DNA of 64,000 bases from Scortum barcoo (lineage: Eukaryota; Chordata; Actinopteri; Centrarchiformes; Terapontidae), in contig CM041546.1 of NCBI GenBank assembly GCA_023238725.1, positions 9,982,028 to 10,046,027 of the forward strand, read 5' to 3'. The notes below the pieces were generated by a model, which saw only the letters and a list, made by a program, of their open reading frames with translations, was not told the DNA's origin and searched no databases. Below are positions 60,201 through 64,000 of the stretch, piece by piece. Made by a program: the position numbers and the translations under genes. How positions within the stretch are numbered: the stretch's first letter is position 1; each line of letters starts with the position of its first letter.

Positions 60201-61700
60201 AACAGGAATTAAAAAATAGACTTCCACTGTGGCTGGATGTGCGCCAGCATACTTTCAGCCATTTTTTTTTTCTTTTCTGCTCAGCTTTTTTCTTTATCCA
60301 ACAGTAAAACGTTTTAACTGGGGGTGATTGTGCAGACCTATCTGCCAAGGGTTTTAGGGAGAGCAATGGCGTTACCATGGTGCTTGCACCCCTCTCGGTG
60401 TTGTAAACAGGAGCCAGTGATTCCCCATTGGGATGATTTTGCATGCAGGTTGGAGAGAGAAAGCTGCTGGCCCCCCAAATGCATTCCATCACCATCACCC
60501 TAAGGGTCCACTGCTGGAGCCTTATTTCGACACATAGAGGAGAGGAGAGACGGAGTGGTTTGAGGGCATAGAAAGGGATGGGGATATTAGAAAGGGTGAA
60601 AGAAGTTTTTTAGAAGCATGTGTTGAAGTGCATGAGAGGAGAGAATGTATCAAAGAGATACAGAAGAAAACAGATGCAGAGAGTGGTGAGAAAAGGAAAT
60701 AGAGACCTGAGCGCACATGGAAACAGTAAGAATGTTGGGGAAAAAAAGGTAGCGTGGGATTAAATGCTTTGAAGGTATAGCTGTCTGAATTTACATACCA
60801 GCAAAATGTTACCCAGGATTATTGCTCCACTGTAGCCTTGGGGAGAAAACTCTTTTGCATGAGACTTCAAAAATCAGTCCAAGACAACTATAAGCAGCGC
60901 AATCTAGCATCAGTGGTTTCTCCAGGAAAATGTTATCTGAACCATCCTTGGCGGCCTTAGTGAGGCCTCATACAGAGCTCAGGGTTAGTGACAGGGGCCA
61001 TACTGATGAGCAGTCATGGTGCAGTATGAGTCCGATGCAAGCTGGTATACCTTAGAAGCTGGCGTCTTATCTCAGGCTTGATTTTTTTATTTACTTTTCG
61101 GAGTCCAATCCTTTTATCTGTGATCTAACCTGCAATGACGAGATAAAGCTGTGCTGACTTTTCCATAAATGCACTTATCGGAGCTGTACAAGCTCTCCAA
61201 TGCCAATGAGATGGGCAGGATGATCACTTAGCATTCAGTATGCATGCCTTCACCTGCGCTGCCCACAGATACGCAAACACACAAACAAGCACACACATAT
61301 GCACCTACAGTATATGCACTCGTACGCAAGGCACAGAGGCGCACACTCAAACACACTTTTCCACTTGTGTTGCTGTGTCTACAGGCTATTCGCGGTAATA
61401 GCTTGGGCTTTCAGCCCTAAGTGTGTGTTTTTTTTTCTGTTCCAATCATACAATAGTGCCTGCTGAGCTGGCAAGTAAGGATATCAAACAGCAAATGAAA
61501 TTCCTGAGAGCCGTCTGCACCAACACCAACTTGTAACATGAATTTTTCATCATTTGGTGTGGTAATATTACCTCATTAGAGTACTCAGGCAGCCATTCAA
61601 TAAACGTGGTCATTCTCCCTGCCAAGACTGGATCAGTGGTTGTATCAAAACAGCTCAATTCATTCACCCCCCTGCACACACAAATATCTATACAGATGGG

Positions 61701-61722
61701 CACACACACACAAACACACACA
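61701..61722. repeat. (CA)n microsatellite
   Basis: CA units with one AAC interruption. Weaker CA/GT runs occur nearby at about 61265-61360. Confidence 0.85.
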
Positions 61723-62885
61723 GACAAGTATCACGCTGTACATGCACTAACACATAATGAGGGTCATGTGTGATGCTGGCAATGGACATGGAGGAGACAG
61801 TACTGGAATCATATTGGTTTTATAATGATTTATGTCATGGACACAGACATGTAAGATGAATGCATAATGCCCACACAAATGCTCAATCTTTCTCTCACAC
61901 ACAGTCTTTCCATCTATTTCTATCTTCTTGTCTGTCTCACCTTGTCTCTTTCACTCATCCTTCTACTCCTACTGGGATCAAAAGGTATCAGACACGGAGC
62001 GAGGTGGGTGAGGGGTGTCGGAGGAGGGTGAACTGACTAAGAATTACCAGCACAATTGCGATTTTTATACAAATATTCAAAGCGGGTCTTAGAAAGTCTA
62101 AGTCACTCAGATCTGGTGTATTCATTACTTCACTGGCTTTCCAGCCTTCTGCTCACCTGAAGCAGACAGCTGCTAGCTCTTTTGGTGGGTTGAGCCCGCT
62201 CTCCTGGTGGAGTCAGGAGAAAACACCATTTTCACCTGGCTGTTATTTATTTGTGGGATGAAAACATCACAGCATCTAGCAGGAGTTCAAACACACATGG
62301 TAAGGAAGGACTAGCTGGTTATTTATTAATTTCTCTGGCTGGGAAAATATTTACATTTCTCTGCCGCTGTGTTTGCTGCAGAGTGTGTTGTTGTTTTTGT
62401 CTTTCTAGTCGTCATTCAGAGTTGTTTTTTTTATTACCATTTTCACGGCAGGAGGCCATAACATGGATCTGGGTTGTCATATGACAATAGCTGCAAGAAC
62501 ACAGGCTTCACAAATTATGCATGGTAAGGAACTGGTTTTTAAAAAGGCAAATACGACCTGGAAACTTGAGTTTGACAGCTTAATTTAACTGAAAATACAC
62601 TTTCAGAATGAACAACTAAGGCAAATGAGTGACTGAGTGAAAGAAGAAGACATGGCCGTTTAACAGGGAGACTTAGTAGGAAAAAATTTAGTAGGGGCAT
62701 CTTTTTTTTATGTTGAGCTACAAAGAAGAGGATTTGGTGGCATGTTGGAAAAAAAAGCTCAACCTAATGGACACTGGGTGAAGCTGGGTTCACAGAGCGA
62801 GGATTAAGTGGCGTTGTTGATGTTTCTATGTGTGTGGACACATCCTGCACATCTGCATGTGAATCCACGTTTCTGAGTCTGTAGC

Positions 62886-63385
62886 AGTGTTTCTACTGAG
62901 CAGTCCGGTTCAGTTCAATGAAGTTTGTTACACATTAGAATGATTATTTTCGCGTTGCCGTTATCAAAAGTTGTGAATAGTCCCAGTAGACTACTCCATA
63001 CTGTCCTGTTTTTTTCCGTTACCCCTCTGTTAGAGTGACAAGCACACTGACTTGGTACTTAAACATCGAGCTAGAAATACTTCAGTCCCTTGATTGGTCA
63101 ACAGAATTGTTGTACTACTTGTGTGCATAGGTGTAGTACTGCCGGACCGCACTGAAATGACTCTTACTGAATACAACATAATTTGCCCGGCACATGTACA
63201 TAAATTAAATCATCTGCATAATGTTGACGCACTAATGTCATCCGGTAACAATCCCGCCTACATTTAAAAGTACTGCCTGTGGTGAGACTTTTTGGGAAGG
63301 GAACGATACACTATACAAAGGGTACTACACCAAATTCCTTAATGGAAATATGGCTTATGTTCCACTGTCAGACTGTTTCCTTACG
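62886..63385. mobile_element. Possible decayed non-autonomous DNA transposon
   Basis: It begins GTGTTTCTACTGAGCAGTCC and ends in a loosely inverted block with AATGGAAATAT and GTTCCACTG. The interior includes TTGATTGGTCAACAGA and GTAGTACTGCCGGACCGCAC. The layout is like a degraded fish repeat, but the terminal repeats are poor and no target duplication is clear. Confidence 0.3.
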
Positions 63386-64000
63386 TTCAGTTGACGTGAA
63401 TTTATACAATTGATGGATGAGTTCCTATGTAATGCTACATGTAATTGGTATATAATATATTTTATGGAAAATCAATTGAGGAATAGTAAATGGATTAAAA
63501 TAACCACACAGGCATACCTGCTGTGGCTAATCTAACAAAGTGACTAACATTGACAAATCACCCTGTTCAAGAAATCACAGGAAAATCCAATATTGCCCAA
63601 AAAAACATTCCTGATCATGAACTGCCCGAAGCGGCTTAAACACCAACAGATGTTAAAGGGACAGTTACCAAGGTTCAAACAGTATAATGTATTATTATAG
63701 TCATATTGCCCTATGGCCAATCCATATCAGTAATGGCATTTTTTTTCCAAGGCAAACAAGTAAGGATTTGGCTAAGACGTCCGCCCCAATCTGTTCCTGT
63801 GATATAACTATATATATGTTTCAACAGGTCTTAATCCACATTACACGGATTTAACATGAGATACACAGGGATTTGAGAAGATCAGCGTCTGCTCAGAGAC
63901 AGAGAAAGAAAAAAATCTTGCTTTTTCCCCTCTTTTTTGTCATCCCTATATCAAGTGTGGTTGTGTGTGTGTGGAGGTCTTTTTTTTCCACTCATAATCT
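63386..64000. other. Gene-free right edge
   Basis: AT-rich sequence with a short TG run at about 63961-63973. Nothing recognisable. Confidence 0.45.

Larger units (their letters stand above)
46437..62885. other. Gene-free flank upstream of kirrel, part 2
   Basis: No gene is supportable. Microsatellites and A-rich runs are listed separately. The longest open frames (165 codons at 55838-56335 plus; 137 codons at 58391-58804 minus) lack known motifs and splice-compatible neighbours. Unrecognised enhancers or non-coding RNAs are possible but cannot be shown from the sequence alone. Confidence 0.5.

Noticed and set aside
37771..64000. A hidden novel gene system in the 26-kb flank
   Set aside because: No pair of splice-compatible exons, conserved domain or RNA fold could be recognised by eye; claiming one would be invention.

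Overview
The window looks like ordinary vertebrate nuclear DNA, most likely from a ray-finned fish, and I infer a percomorph-like teleost. The evidence is split genes with GT-AG introns, a close match of two gene families to known vertebrate proteins, many short (CA)n/(GA)n microsatellites and a small non-autonomous DNA transposon. No operons, CRISPR arrays, prophage or RNA genes are visible.

Region 1 (1-2280, plus strand) is the 3' end of a trypsin-fold serine protease gene that starts before the window. Three coding exons carry the catalytic Asp, the S1-pocket Asp and the catalytic Ser, and they match matriptase (ST14) best. An approximate 3' UTR follows.

Region 2 (about 3840-37760, minus strand) is a complete nephrin-family adhesion gene, Neph1/KIRREL. 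I reconstructed 15 coding exons that join in frame with GT-AG introns throughout. They give 754 residues: signal peptide, five Ig domains each with both cysteines, one membrane segment, and a cytoplasmic tail with a YYNV Grb2-type site and a C-terminal THV PDZ ligand. The protein resembles human KIRREL1 (757 residues) more than KIRREL3 in most exons, although its position beside an ST14-like gene recalls the human KIRREL3/ST14 region. The paralogue name (kirrel1 or kirrel3l) is therefore uncertain. Intron 1 is 21 kb and holds a 642-bp DNA transposon with terminal inverted repeats and a perfect 6-bp target duplication, plus a dense cluster of ATTA homeodomain-type sites. A CpG-rich region around exon 1 is the likely promoter.

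The two genes are convergent (tail to tail) and share about 1.5-2 kb between their probable poly(A) signals.

Region 3 (37.8-64.0 kb) shows no supportable gene. It is an upstream flank or gene desert with microsatellites, decayed repeats and AT-rich stretches that could include regulatory DNA.

I found no convincing undescribed biological system. The items worth checking are the intron transposon, the NAGNAG acceptor at the signal-peptide junction, the unusual cytoplasmic tail and the paralogue identity.
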